This document shows positions 52,669 to 61,566 of a DNA stretch of 64,000 nucleotides, one piece after another. How positions within the stretch are numbered: position 1 is the first letter of the stretch; each line of letters starts with the position of its first letter. The translations under genes were made by a program, and so were the position numbers. Below the pieces are notes generated by a model. The model had not been told where the DNA came from and made no database searches. It saw nothing but the letters and a program-made list of their open reading frames with translations. The stretch is from Dongia_B sp964406155 (GTDB lineage: Bacteria; Pseudomonadota; Alphaproteobacteria; Dongiales; Dongiaceae): the NCBI GenBank assembly GCA_964406155.1, contig CAYOQR010000008.1, forward strand, positions 56,703 through 120,702, read 5' to 3'.

Positions 52669-53916
52669 ATGACGTTGACACTTGAGGAGATCGTCGAGAA
52701 CGGACTTTGCATCGGTTGCGGCCTGTGCCGCGCCGTTATCGGCGGCGACCGTATCAAGCTGGTGATGACGCCGGAAGGACGCGAGCGCCCCCTCGCCTGC
52801 CAGCCGCTCGGCACGGCGGATCACGCGAAGATCAACGCCATCTGCCCCGGCACCCGTATCGACGGCGCCGACCCGGCGACGCAAAGCCCCGATGCCAAGC
52901 ACGACACTGTCTGGGGTTCAGCCGAACGCCTCGCAATCGGCTATGCTGCCGATCCGGCCGTGCGGTATCGCGCTTCCACCGGCGGCGTGCTCACCGCTTT
53001 AGGGCAATTCCTCCTCGCCAGCGGGCGCGTCAAATTCATCCTGCATGTCGGCGCATCGCAGCAATATCCCATGCGTAGCGAGCGGCGTCTCAGCTTCGAT
53101 AGCGTATCGGTCCTGGAAGGTGCCGGATCGCGCTACGGTCCGGCGGCGGTGCTGGTGGATTTCACCGAAATCCTCGATCGTGGCGAACCTTTCGTCCTCA
53201 TCGCCAAGCCTTGCGATATCACCGCCGTTCGTAATTTAGCCCGGCTCGATCCGCGCGTGGACCACTTGATGCGCTATGCCTTGACCTTGGTCTGCGGCGG
53301 CGCATCGGATCTCAGCAAGTCCGAAGAGGTCCTGGAACGCTTCGGCCTCCGTGAAGAAGAACTCACCCTCTTCCGCTATCGCGGCAACGGCAATCCCGGG
53401 CCGACGCGAATGGAAACCCGCAATGGCCGCGCCGTGGAGATCACCTATCAGGAGATGTGGGAAGACGAAGCGAAGTGGATGATCCAGCCGCGCTGCAAGA
53501 TCTGCCCCGATGCCATTGGAGAAGGCGCCGATCTGGCCGCCTCGGATACCTGGCCGGGCGGCGGACCGACCGGAGAGGATGCCGGCTATAACGGCATCAT
53601 CGTGCGTACCCAGCGCGGGGCGGAACTCTATGACGCAGCCTGTGCCGCCGGCATCCTGGCCATCGAGCGGGATGCAACTTTCAGCGATTTCGACATTTTT
53701 CAGCCGCATCAGGTGCGAAAGAAACGTGCCGTCTGGGCACGCCTCAAGGGAATAGCACTGGCAGGCAAGCCGGGCCCGCAAACCAGCGGCCTGCGGCTTG
53801 AAGACTGCGCCCGGCAAAACTCCCTGACACAGAATCTTGCGGAAGCGCGCGGTGCCCGCGTCCGGGCGAAGCGCGGTCGCCTCGGCGAGCCGCGCCCCGT
53901 CCCGCGCGCATTATAA
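52669..53916 (+). CDS. FrhB-like (coenzyme F420 hydrogenase beta family) iron-sulfur flavoprotein
   Basis: This 415-residue protein has an N-terminal cluster motif NGLCIGCGLCRAV, a central AVRNLARLDPRVDHL stretch, and the C-terminal cluster RCKICPDAIGEGADLAASDT of the FrhB/FdhB family. Family members use F420, ferredoxin or flavin; alphaproteobacteria are not known to rely on F420, so a ferredoxin-linked reductase is more likely. ATG 52669 is used; TTG 52660 has better spacing from AGGAAGG and may be the true start. Confidence 0.75.
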   Translation: MTLTLEEIVENGLCIGCGLCRAVIGGDRIKLVMTPEGRERPLACQPLGTADHAKINAICPGTRIDGADPATQSPDAKHDTVWGSAERLAIGYAADPAVRYRASTGGVLTALGQFLLASGRVKFILHVGASQQYPMRSERRLSFDSVSVLEGAGSRYGPAAVLVDFTEILDRGEPFVLIAKPCDITAVRNLARLDPRVDHLMRYALTLVCGGASDLSKSEEVLERFGLREEELTLFRYRGNGNPGPTRMETRNGRAVEITYQEMWEDEAKWMIQPRCKICPDAIGEGADLAASDTWPGGGPTGEDAGYNGIIVRTQRGAELYDAACAAGILAIERDATFSDFDIFQPHQVRKKRAVWARLKGIALAGKPGPQTSGLRLEDCARQNSLTQNLAEARGARVRAKRGRLGEPRPVPRAL

Positions 53917-53940
53917 GAGCATCACCTCACCGAGCCGGGA

Positions 53941-54411
53941 TCACGACGCGGCTACGCTCTTGCCGGCCGGCACGGGATGCTGGGTCCGGAAGCTGATCGC
54001 AAAGCGGTTCCACAGATTGATCAGACCGATCAGTGTGGTCAGATTGACGATCTCGGCCTCGGTGAACTGCGCACGCAACTGCTCATACAGATGATCCGGC
54101 GCATGGGTCTCAGCGATCAGGGTGACCGCATCCGTCCAGGCCAGGGCGGCACGCTCCCGATCGCTGTAGAGCGGCGATTCCGCCCAGGCATTCAGCAGAT
54201 AGAGCCGCTGTTCGGTTTCGCCGGCCTTCCGCGCATCCTTGCTGTGCATGTCCAGGCAATAGGCACAGCCGTTGATCTGGGATGCGCGCATTTTCACCAG
54301 TTCGATCAGCGGCTTCTCGAGGCCGCAATTCTGGATATAGGTCTCCACCTGCATGATCGCCTTGGCAGCATCTGGCGCGGCGCTATAGGCGTTGAGACGG
54401 GCTTTATGCAT
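53941..54411 (-). CDS. AhpD-like carboxymuconolactone decarboxylase family protein
   Basis: This 156-residue helical protein has the redox motif C49-x2-C52-x3-H56 (NGCAYCLDMHSKDA), the hallmark of AhpD-like peroxidase partners, plus a preceding conserved E in IELVKMRAS. It probably reduces peroxides or organic hydroperoxides. It is divergent from a MocR regulator across 113 bases, so that regulator likely controls it. Confidence 0.88.
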   Translation of the reverse strand: MHKARLNAYSAAPDAAKAIMQVETYIQNCGLEKPLIELVKMRASQINGCAYCLDMHSKDARKAGETEQRLYLLNAWAESPLYSDRERAALAWTDAVTLIAETHAPDHLYEQLRAQFTEAEIVNLTTLIGLINLWNRFAISFRTQHPVPAGKSVAAS

Positions 54412-54524
54412 CGAAGAACTCCTTATTTTGGATAGGACGGAGATAGGCCCGCTTTGGCCTAGAACACAGGTCCAAGAATCGATAATTTTGCTGGGCCATC
54501 CGGACAGATCCTCGACCTATCGAC

Positions 54525-56039
54525 ATGAAACTGGACCGCCGCAGCAAGATCCCATTCTATCGCCAGATTTATGACCGTTTCCGCGACGCCATCGCGGCCG
54601 GCCAGTTGGCGCCGGGCGACCGCCTGCCCTCGACCCGCAGCCTGGCCAGCCAGTTGGGCACCGCCCGGGGCACCATCGATGTCGCCTATAATATGCTGGC
54701 CGGCGAAGGCTATGTCATCGGTCAGGGTGCTGCCGGCACCGTCGTCGCCCCCGGTATTGTGACATCGGGCATCGCAACGTCGGGTATCGCCATTGCGGCT
54801 GTTCAAGCCACCAATGGCCGTGAAGGCAAACACCGGCAGCCACGATCGGTCCGGCAGAGAGCCGCCAAGACCGCGCCGGCAAGATCGGGTCCTGACACCG
54901 GTCGTCGAGAACGCGACAGCGAGCCAGTTGGCCGCGGCAACCAGGTCGAACCCCGCTTGTTTCAAATGGGCATCCCCGCCTTCGATGCCTTCCCGCGTAA
55001 ACTCTGGACACGTCTCGCGGCGCGCCGGGCCCGCACGCTGACGACCGCCATGATGGGGTATCCCGATCCACAAGGCGATCCGGGCTTGCGGGATGCCATC
55101 GCAGCCTATCTCGCCATCGCCCGCGGCATCCGCTGCCATGCTGGACAGATCATCATCACCGGCGGCTATCAGGGCGCGCTCGGCCTGATCACCCGTACCC
55201 TCCTACAGCCCGGCGATGCCGTCTGGCTGGAGGATCCCGGCTACTTCCTGTCACGTCTCGCTTTCCAGGCTGCGAAAGCCAAGATCATACCAGTACCGGT
55301 CGACGACGAAGGCCTCGATGTCGATGCCGGGTTGCGACGGCAGGCCTCTGCCCGCTTTGCGGTCGTCACGCCTTCGCATCAATCGCCGCTTGGCGTTTCC
55401 CTCTCCCTGCATCGGCGCCTCGACCTGCTCGACTGGGCGCAGCAGCACGATGCCTGGGTCATCGAGGACGATTACGACAGCGAATACCGCTATGTCGGCC
55501 GTCCTCTGCCGGCCCTGAAGAGCCTCGATCAGGAAGACCGTGTCCTCTATGTAGGCACCTTCAGCAAGGTGCTGCTCCCCGCGCTGCGCCTCGGTTATCT
55601 CGTCGTTCCGGAAAGCCTGACGCGGCAGTTCGACGAGACCTGCCGACTGCTACATCCGAACCAGAACGCCTTCGGCGAAACGGTCATTGCCGATTTCATG
55701 ACCCAGGGTCATTTCGCCCGGCATATCCGGCGCATGCGGCAACTCTATGCCGAACGCCGCAGCGCCCTGGCCGAGGCCCTGACGGAGCAGTTGGGTGACC
55801 GCTTCCAGCTTCACCTGACAGCAGGCGGCCTGCATCTGCTCATGCGGCCGAGGAAGCGCGAGAGCGATCGCCTGCTGGTGCAACGTGCGCAGGCCCATGG
55901 CCTCGCACCGACACCCCTATCGACCTTCCGACTCGAACGGGATTGCGGCAGCGGCCTGCTGCTAAACTTCACCAACATCCCGGCCGAGAACGCGCCCAAG
56001 GCGGCACGCCTGTTGGCGCGCGCCTTGCGCGAGGAATAA
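54525..56039 (+). CDS. MocR/PdxR-type GntR regulator with aminotransferase domain
   Basis: In this 504-residue protein, a GntR winged helix (about 1-70; PFYRQIYDRFRDAIAAGQLA, STRSLASQLGTARGTI) is joined to a fold-type I aminotransferase domain (about 150-500). The PLP lysine lies in YVGTFSKVLLPALRLGYLV. The linker of about 80 residues contains a small repeat (TSGIATSGIAIAA) and basic, disordered sequence. MocR proteins sense PLP or PLP-amine adducts. It is divergent from the AhpD-like gene and convergent with the next aminotransferase with a six-base gap. Confidence 0.9.
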   Translation: MKLDRRSKIPFYRQIYDRFRDAIAAGQLAPGDRLPSTRSLASQLGTARGTIDVAYNMLAGEGYVIGQGAAGTVVAPGIVTSGIATSGIAIAAVQATNGREGKHRQPRSVRQRAAKTAPARSGPDTGRRERDSEPVGRGNQVEPRLFQMGIPAFDAFPRKLWTRLAARRARTLTTAMMGYPDPQGDPGLRDAIAAYLAIARGIRCHAGQIIITGGYQGALGLITRTLLQPGDAVWLEDPGYFLSRLAFQAAKAKIIPVPVDDEGLDVDAGLRRQASARFAVVTPSHQSPLGVSLSLHRRLDLLDWAQQHDAWVIEDDYDSEYRYVGRPLPALKSLDQEDRVLYVGTFSKVLLPALRLGYLVVPESLTRQFDETCRLLHPNQNAFGETVIADFMTQGHFARHIRRMRQLYAERRSALAEALTEQLGDRFQLHLTAGGLHLLMRPRKRESDRLLVQRAQAHGLAPTPLSTFRLERDCGSGLLLNFTNIPAENAPKAARLLARALREE

Positions 56040-56045
56040 TGATTC

Positions 56046-57191
56046 TCAGCCGCGACGGATGGCGCTCACCACCGCGCCGATGCGGTCCAAGGCTGTCGCG
56101 ATCTTCTGCGGCTCATAGCCGAGCGTGACACGCAGATGCTGTTCGGCGCCGAGGAAGCTGCCGGGCGCCACCAGTACATTGGCCTTGAGTCGGATCTGTT
56201 CGGCCAACTCATAGGATGTCAGCGGTAGATCGAACCGGATGAAGCCGAGACTGGTGGCGCGTGAGGGCAGGACGCTGAACACATTGCCCTGGCTCGGCAG
56301 CCATTGCTCCAGGACCCGCCGGCCCGCCAAGGACAGATCGCGCTGGCGCCGCAGCAATTCCACACGTTTCTCCGGCTGCAAGGCGATTGCCGCCAAGGTC
56401 ATGCTGGGCGCGGCGGCGGCAATGACCGCATATTCATGCCGGCGCCAGAGATCCTCGATGGTCTCCCGCGCGGCCACTGCCCAGCCGATCCGCAAGCCGC
56501 TCAAACCATAGGCCTTGGAGAGGCTGCTGGTGCAGATCAGGCGGTCATAGCGCCCCCAGAAACTGCGGGTCTCGCTGCCGCCATCGATCTCGGTGCCAGC
56601 ATAGACTTCGTCGGCATGCAGCCAGGCGCCGACGCGGGTGCAGGCCGCGATGATGCGGTCGCATTCCTCGTCGCTCAGGATCGTTCCCGTCGGGTTATTG
56701 GGATTGACGATGGCGACCAGGCGCGTGCGGGGCGTGACCAGGCGATCCAACTCGTCGAGGTCGGGACGCCAGCCGCGCTCGGGATCCAGGCGCAGTTCCT
56801 TGACGGTGCAACCGAGATTGCGCGCCAGCCCCCAGATCTGCCGGTAGCCCGGCGACAGCACGACGATTTCATCGCCAGGGCGCAGCACAGTGCCGCAAAT
56901 CATGCTGTTGGCCTGCGACGCGCCGACGGTCACCAGGATATTTTCCGGGCCTGCACCGGGATAAAGATCGGCGATACGGCGGCGCAGGATCTTGGTTCCA
57001 TTGACTTCCGGGTAGAACAGGCCGGTGGACAGCAGTTCCTCCTGCTCCGCCGGCGTCAGCCAATCGCGGACACCAAGGCATTTCACACTGCTATCGGCGA
57101 GATTAATCTCCACCTCGTGTTCATAAAGCGACTGATAATGCTCGAGTTCGAAATTTTGAAAGCCAGCATCGTTTCTCATCTGAACACGCAT
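56046..57191 (-). CDS. Class I/II PLP-dependent aminotransferase
   Basis: This 381-residue enzyme has NPNNPTGTILSDEECDRII near 165-180, the PLP-lysine motif TSSLSKAYGLSGLRIGWAVA near 230, and the C-terminal LRVTLGYE. It resembles capreomycidine-synthase or aspartate-type enzymes, but no substrate is clear. ATG 57191 is preceded by GAGAG; earlier in-frame starts run into the operator and the divergent XRE gene. The XRE-cupin regulator opposite is its likely controller. Confidence 0.82.
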   Translation of the reverse strand: MRVQMRNDAGFQNFELEHYQSLYEHEVEINLADSSVKCLGVRDWLTPAEQEELLSTGLFYPEVNGTKILRRRIADLYPGAGPENILVTVGASQANSMICGTVLRPGDEIVVLSPGYRQIWGLARNLGCTVKELRLDPERGWRPDLDELDRLVTPRTRLVAIVNPNNPTGTILSDEECDRIIAACTRVGAWLHADEVYAGTEIDGGSETRSFWGRYDRLICTSSLSKAYGLSGLRIGWAVAARETIEDLWRRHEYAVIAAAAPSMTLAAIALQPEKRVELLRRQRDLSLAGRRVLEQWLPSQGNVFSVLPSRATSLGFIRFDLPLTSYELAEQIRLKANVLVAPGSFLGAEQHLRVTLGYEPQKIATALDRIGAVVSAIRRG

Positions 57192-57237
57192 TACATCTCT
57201 CTGTAAAATGTGCATATTAGTTGCAAATGGCAGCATT

Positions 57238-57289
57238 TGAGAAAAATAGTTCTCACTTTGAAGATGAGCAATATATTTCTCATTTGAGA
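57238..57289. promoter_or_regulatory. Regular TGAG/CTCA half-site array in the divergent promoter
   Basis: Half-sites TGAG (57238), CTCA (57252), TGAG (57265), CTCA (57279) and TGAG (57285) follow with gaps of 10, 9, 10 and 2 bases. They form the dyads TGAGAAAAATAGTTCTCA and TCTCATTTGAGA. It lies between the aminotransferase and XRE-cupin genes and is the probable operator of the latter protein. Confidence 0.65.
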
Positions 57290-57296
57290 GGTACCC

Positions 57297-57842
57297 TTGT
57301 CCGTATTGCTGGAACAGGTCTCGGTCAATATTCGCCAAGCACGCCAACGGCTAGGTCTCAGTCAGCAGGAACTGGCAGACCGGGCCGATCTCAGCCGCCG
57401 CATGATCACGCTGATCGAAAACGCACTGGGCAATGCCAGCCTCACCACGCTGGACCGGATCGCCCAGGCACTCGGCATGCCTTTCGCGGATCTGGTCCGG
57501 CCGGCGCCGCCGGAGGACGCCGCCCATATCCCGCCGGTCAAGACCTGGCAGGGACTGCACCCCAAGAGCCAGGCCAGCCTGCTGCAAAGCGCCTCGGCAC
57601 ACCGATCCGTCGAATTGTGGGAATGGAGCCTCGCCCCGTCCGAACGCTATCAGGCCGAGCCGGATCCGCGGGGAATGCGTGAATTCATCTATGTGATCAG
57701 CGGGACCCTGACCCTGGAACTGGCCGAGGCAACCCATTCGCTGCCGGCGGGAGAGTCCATCAGCTTCGCCTCGGATCAACTCTACGCCTATGTCAATCAA
57801 GGCAGCACGTTGCTGCGCTTCATCAAGAACGTGATCTTCTGA
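57297..57842 (+). CDS. XRE family regulator with C-terminal cupin
   Basis: This 181-residue protein has a helix-turn-helix (about 9-65; RLGLSQQELADRADLSRRMI) and a cupin domain (about 110-175; REFIYVISGTLTLEL, HSLPAGESISF). The cupin likely senses a small amine or amino acid. TTG 57297 follows GAGAGG by five bases. It is divergent from the aminotransferase, with a dense operator array between, which suggests autoregulation and joint control. Confidence 0.88.
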   Translation: MSVLLEQVSVNIRQARQRLGLSQQELADRADLSRRMITLIENALGNASLTTLDRIAQALGMPFADLVRPAPPEDAAHIPPVKTWQGLHPKSQASLLQSASAHRSVELWEWSLAPSERYQAEPDPRGMREFIYVISGTLTLELAEATHSLPAGESISFASDQLYAYVNQGSTLLRFIKNVIF

Positions 57843-57967
57843 GCAGGCGTACTGCTCATCCTCGGAAGCGGCAGAGCCGATTGTATCGCGCGATGGCGTG
57901 TTGCCGCGCAGAATCAGTTACCCCATGCCATGCCCCCATGCACGGCTTGACTTGCCTTATCCGTAAT

Positions 57968-57983
57968 TGTACCGTTTGGTACA
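57968..57983. promoter_or_regulatory. TetR-type palindrome upstream of the DUF1348-TetR operon
   Basis: TGTACC-GTTT-GGTACA is a perfect dyad 36 bases before the DUF1348 start. Its size and position suit a TetR operator for autorepression. Confidence 0.7.
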
Positions 57984-58019
57984 TACATTTCCGATCAGTA
58001 CATTTGAAAGGAATTCAGC

Positions 58020-58490
58020 ATGAGCGCCCGCCCGCCCCTGCCGCCCTTTACACGGGAAACCGCCATTCAAAAAGTCCGCATGGCGGAAGATGCCTGGAAT
58101 TCCCGCGATCCCGAGCGCGTCTCCCTCGCCTATACGGTGGATAGTTACTGGCGGAACCGCGCCGAATTCGTGCAGGGCCGAGTGGAAATCGTCGCCTTCC
58201 TCAAACGCAAATGGGCGCGCGAACTGGATTACCGGCTGATCAAGGAAGTCTGGGCCTGGGAAGGCAACCGGATCGCCGTCCGCTTCGCCTATGAATGGCA
58301 TGACGATTCCCGCAACTGGTTCCGCTCCTACGGCAATGAGAATTGGGAATTCGACGAGCACGGCCTGATGCGGCGGCGCTTCGCCAGCATCAACGATCTG
58401 CCGATCAAGGAGACGGAGCGCAAATATCATTGGGACCACAACAGCCCCCGGCCGGCCGATCATCCGGGTCTCAGCGAACTCGGCCTCTGA
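58020..58490 (+). CDS. DUF1348 (SnoaL/NTF2-like) protein
   Basis: This 156-residue protein has an NTF2-like fold with WNSRDPERVSLAYT near 25 and conserved WRNRAEFVQGRVEIVAFL. The biochemical function is unknown; family members are often found with TetR regulators. AAAGGA precedes ATG 58020. It shares an operon with the TetR gene one base downstream. Confidence 0.85.
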   Translation: MSARPPLPPFTRETAIQKVRMAEDAWNSRDPERVSLAYTVDSYWRNRAEFVQGRVEIVAFLKRKWARELDYRLIKEVWAWEGNRIAVRFAYEWHDDSRNWFRSYGNENWEFDEHGLMRRRFASINDLPIKETERKYHWDHNSPRPADHPGLSELGL

Positions 58491-58491
58491 C

Positions 58492-59046
58492 ATGGCGCGG
58501 CTGGTCGCGGAACGGGAGGATGTCCTGCCGGTTCTCGGTGAGATCTTCCGCGAGCATGGCTTCGACGGCGCCAGCCTCTCGGTGATTACCGAGGCAACCG
58601 GCCTCGGCAAGGGCAGCCTCTATCACTTCTTTCCCGGCGGAAAAGAGGAGATGGCCACAGCCGTACTCGCCGAGATCGACGGCTGGTTCCAGCGCAATGT
58701 CTATCTGCCCTTGCGTGACGGCGCCGATCCACATGCCAGCATCGACCATATGTTCACGGCGGTCGAAGATTATTTCCGGTCCGGCCGCCGCGTCTGCCTG
58801 GTCGGCGTCTTCGCCCTCAACAACACGCGCGACCGCTTCACCGATCAGATACGAAGCTATTTCGCCGATTGGGCGACGGCACTTGCCAAGGCACTAAGCC
58901 GTGCAGGGTATAGTGCCGCTGAAGCACGTGCTTTGACCGAGGATATTCTCGGCGGCATCCAAGGTGCTCTGGTGCTCGCCCGTGCTTTGGATGATCCCAA
59001 AGTCTTCAGCCGTACGATCAAGCGGCTGCGCCAGCTCATCCAGTAA
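58492..59046 (+). CDS. TetR/AcrR family regulator
   Basis: In this 184-residue protein, the N-terminal helix-turn-helix is HGFDGASLSVITEATGLGKG, followed by SLYHFFPGGKEEMA (about residues 20-55). The C-terminal ligand domain resembles LmrA/YxaF-type repressors (SGRRVCLVGVFALNNTRDRF). It begins one base after the DUF1348 stop. The palindrome before the operon is its likely operator; a ligand is not known. Confidence 0.88.
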   Translation: MARLVAEREDVLPVLGEIFREHGFDGASLSVITEATGLGKGSLYHFFPGGKEEMATAVLAEIDGWFQRNVYLPLRDGADPHASIDHMFTAVEDYFRSGRRVCLVGVFALNNTRDRFTDQIRSYFADWATALAKALSRAGYSAAEARALTEDILGGIQGALVLARALDDPKVFSRTIKRLRQLIQ

Positions 59047-59059
59047 TCGCCCGAAAACA

Positions 59060-59085
59060 GATCAGGCCCCTTGCGGGGCCTGATC
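59060..59085. terminator. Bidirectional terminator between TetR and PotD-like genes
   Basis: GATCAGGCCCC (59060-59070) and GGGGCCTGATC (59075-59085) form an 11-bp stem with loop TTGC. The minus strand continues into GTTTTCGG. Confidence 0.8.
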
Positions 59086-59105
59086 CAGTTCACCATCGCG
59101 ATAGC

Positions 59106-60227
59106 TTACTTCGCGAATTCAGCCTTCACTTCGGTCCAGAGATCAGAATAGCTCTGACGCTCTTCATCCGAGAGCGGCGCCATAAATTTCAGCCGTGCAA
59201 CCGCAGCTTTATCGCTGTGTATCTTGCGACCAAAATTATCCGCTGGAAGAGCCTTGTTAGCTGCCTCATTAGCGGAAGCCGCGTTGCCCATTTCGGACCA
59301 CCGCGTATAGAAACCAGGACTCACCATATAATCAATAAATTTTGCGGCCCCATCTGGATTCGGCGCCTTGTTGGCAATCGCCAGTCCATCGAACCAGCCG
59401 ATAGCACCTTCTTTTGGCACCACATACCCAATGGACTGCTTGAAAGTGATCTTGCTACGAGCTGCCGAGCCACTCCAATACGGTGAGAGATCGAACGTCT
59501 TAGCAGAGAACAGCTTGTTAAACTCGTCTTCCGAGGACCACAGGGTTGTTATCTGGCCCTTTAATCCAAGCAATTTTTCTTTGATCTTTGCCAAGTCCTT
59601 AGGATGGTTCATATCCTGACCTGTGGCAATGGCAGCAAAGGAGACCGCCTCAATGCCATCATCTCGGAAGGCAACACGCTTAGCCTCCTTGGTGTCCCAC
59701 AGTATCTCAAGACTGTCAGGCCTATGCTTAAATATCTCAGTATTGTAGGCAAGAGCCGTCATGCCCCAGACCCATGCAATACCATATGTCTTACCGCCGT
59801 CATTCAGCAGTGGGGAATCACGAAAAGTCGGCGTAAGTGTTTTAAAGGCTGAAATTTTCGCTGTCTCGATCGGCTGGACCAACCCTTCCTTCGACGCAAC
59901 GCCGTTCCAGGCACAATTGGTCAGGACGACGTCATAGGCGCCCGGATTGGTGCGCAACTTGGTGATCATCTCCGGCTCGGAATTGAAATAGTCATGGACC
60001 ACTTCGATCCCAGTCTTCTTCTTGAACTCCGCCAGCGCCCAGGCCTCGTCCGTGCCGTAACCCTGCCAGTTCAAGACCGTGATCTTGCCGCCATCGGCCC
60101 GCAGCAAACGCGGTGCCGCCACGGTGCCGGTCGCCACCGCAGCCAGACCCAGAGCCGAACCGCTCAGGAAGCGGCGACGGCTGACGCCCGGTTTCAGCCG
60201 GCCGTTGGAATCGTCATACGCAGACAT
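59106..60227 (-). CDS. PotD-like polyamine ABC solute-binding protein, Tat signal
   Basis: This 373-residue protein has a twin-arginine signal (SRRRFLSGSALGLAAVAT) and a PotD-type fold (KITVLNWQGYGTDEAWALAE; YDVVLTNCAWNGV; GAIGWFDGLAIANKAPNPDG). Putrescine/spermidine-type ligands are usual. ATG 60227 has GGAGG seven bases upstream; a longer frame to 60275 is rejected. Bases about 59200-59870 have only about 43-52% G+C, against over 60% in much of the surrounding DNA, yet the protein stays intact. No permease or ATPase is adjacent. Confidence 0.85.
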   Translation of the reverse strand: MSAYDDSNGRLKPGVSRRRFLSGSALGLAAVATGTVAAPRLLRADGGKITVLNWQGYGTDEAWALAEFKKKTGIEVVHDYFNSEPEMITKLRTNPGAYDVVLTNCAWNGVASKEGLVQPIETAKISAFKTLTPTFRDSPLLNDGGKTYGIAWVWGMTALAYNTEIFKHRPDSLEILWDTKEAKRVAFRDDGIEAVSFAAIATGQDMNHPKDLAKIKEKLLGLKGQITTLWSSEDEFNKLFSAKTFDLSPYWSGSAARSKITFKQSIGYVVPKEGAIGWFDGLAIANKAPNPDGAAKFIDYMVSPGFYTRWSEMGNAASANEAANKALPADNFGRKIHSDKAAVARLKFMAPLSDEERQSYSDLWTEVKAEFAK

Positions 60228-60246
60228 TGAAGACCTCCCTTTTTCC

Positions 60247-60261
60247 ACAACACTTTGTTGT
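60247..60261. promoter_or_regulatory. Small palindrome upstream of the PotD-like gene
   Basis: ACAACA-CTT-TGTTGT lies 20 bases before the PotD-like start, in the 111-base gap to the enamidase gene. It is a candidate operator. Confidence 0.4.
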
Positions 60262-60338
60262 ATCGCATAAAACATGCTTCCCCCGGCGATGTCGATAGAC
60301 TTCGACCAGCGCCGCTCCGGCCAGGCCGGGTACTCACC

Positions 60339-61535
60339 CTAATGTGCCACGACCTCCGCCATGCGCTCGGCCGGCGGCGTATTGCGCGACCGGCCGACCC
60401 GCACGATCCCGTCGATCACCACCATGCCGATCCCCGGCAAATCGCCCTTGCGCACGGAATCCAGCAGATCGCTGCCGCTGGAATGCTGCGCCCGGTCCAT
60501 CAGTACGAAATCCGCCACCCGTCCCACTTCGATCAGGCCGCAATCGAGATCGCGAATGCGTGCCGTGTTGCCGGTAGCGAAACAGAAGGCGATCTCCGCC
60601 GGTGTATCGCCGACCGATGACAGCAGCGCGATCATCCGCAGGATACCGAGCGGCTGCACGCCGGACCCGGCGGGCGAATCCGTTCCTAGGATGACACGTG
60701 GCAGTTGCTTGATCTCCTTGGCGATACGCAGAGCATGCAGGCCGGCCAGCTCGTTACCGTTATGGACGATCTCGATCGCCCGGCTGCATTGACTGCACAG
60801 GCATTCGATCTGTGACAGCGGCAGAGCCGTGTGGCCGCCATTGATATGGCCAATCACATCGGCGTCGGCTTCGAGGATGACGTCCTTATCGATATAGCCG
60901 GAACCCGGCACCGAGGGGCCGCCCGTATGGATCGTCGACTGAATGCCGTATTTGCGTGCCCATTGCACCATGCGTCCGGCCTCTTCGCCAGCCTTCACCG
61001 AGCCGAGGCCGACCTCGCCGAGCAGGGTAACGCCGGCCTTGGCCAATTCGGCGAAATCCTCTTCCACCATTCCCTTCTCGATCACCGGCGCGCCGGCATG
61101 CACCTTGACCCCGCCGGGGCGGAAGGCGCTGAAAGCGCGCTGTGCGGTGATCGCCAGCGCCTTGACGCCGATCACATCCTTCGGACGTCCCGGCAGATGC
61201 ACCTCGCCGGCGGAGATCATGGTGGTGACGCCACCATTCAGGAAAGAGTCGATCCAGTTGAGCTGGCTCTGGCGCGGCGTCCAGTCGCCGAAGACCGGAT
61301 GCACATGGCTGTCGATCAAACCCGGCGCCAGGGTCGTGCCCTTGGCATCGATCACCGTCTTGGCGTTTGCCGTATCGACATCCTTTTCCTTGCCGACCGC
61401 CGTTATGCGCCCATCGACGGCGACGACCGTATCGGCCGCCAGGATCGGCTTTTCGATATCGCCGCTCAGGAGCAGGCCGATATTGCGGATCACCAGCTTG
61501 CCGCTGGGGGCGCCGGAAGCTGCTGCTTCAGCCAT
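60339..61535 (-). CDS. Enamidase-like amidohydrolase of nicotinate catabolism
   Basis: This 398-residue amidohydrolase-fold protein has the metal-binding H77-x-H79 in PGLIDSHVHP, TIHTGG near 210, GHINGGHTALP near 235 and LGTDSPAG near 280. It resembles enamidase, which opens 1,4,5,6-tetrahydro-6-oxonicotinate to 2-formylglutarate and ammonia in E. barkeri. It is the last gene of an operon with the reductase-like gene, UPF0280 and two DUF1185 genes. General hydantoinase-type activity cannot be excluded. Confidence 0.75.
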   Translation of the reverse strand: MAEAAASGAPSGKLVIRNIGLLLSGDIEKPILAADTVVAVDGRITAVGKEKDVDTANAKTVIDAKGTTLAPGLIDSHVHPVFGDWTPRQSQLNWIDSFLNGGVTTMISAGEVHLPGRPKDVIGVKALAITAQRAFSAFRPGGVKVHAGAPVIEKGMVEEDFAELAKAGVTLLGEVGLGSVKAGEEAGRMVQWARKYGIQSTIHTGGPSVPGSGYIDKDVILEADADVIGHINGGHTALPLSQIECLCSQCSRAIEIVHNGNELAGLHALRIAKEIKQLPRVILGTDSPAGSGVQPLGILRMIALLSSVGDTPAEIAFCFATGNTARIRDLDCGLIEVGRVADFVLMDRAQHSSGSDLLDSVRKGDLPGIGMVVIDGIVRVGRSRNTPPAERMAEVVAH

Positions 61536-61566
61536 GATCTATCTCCCCATCTCTATCGGCCCGGTC

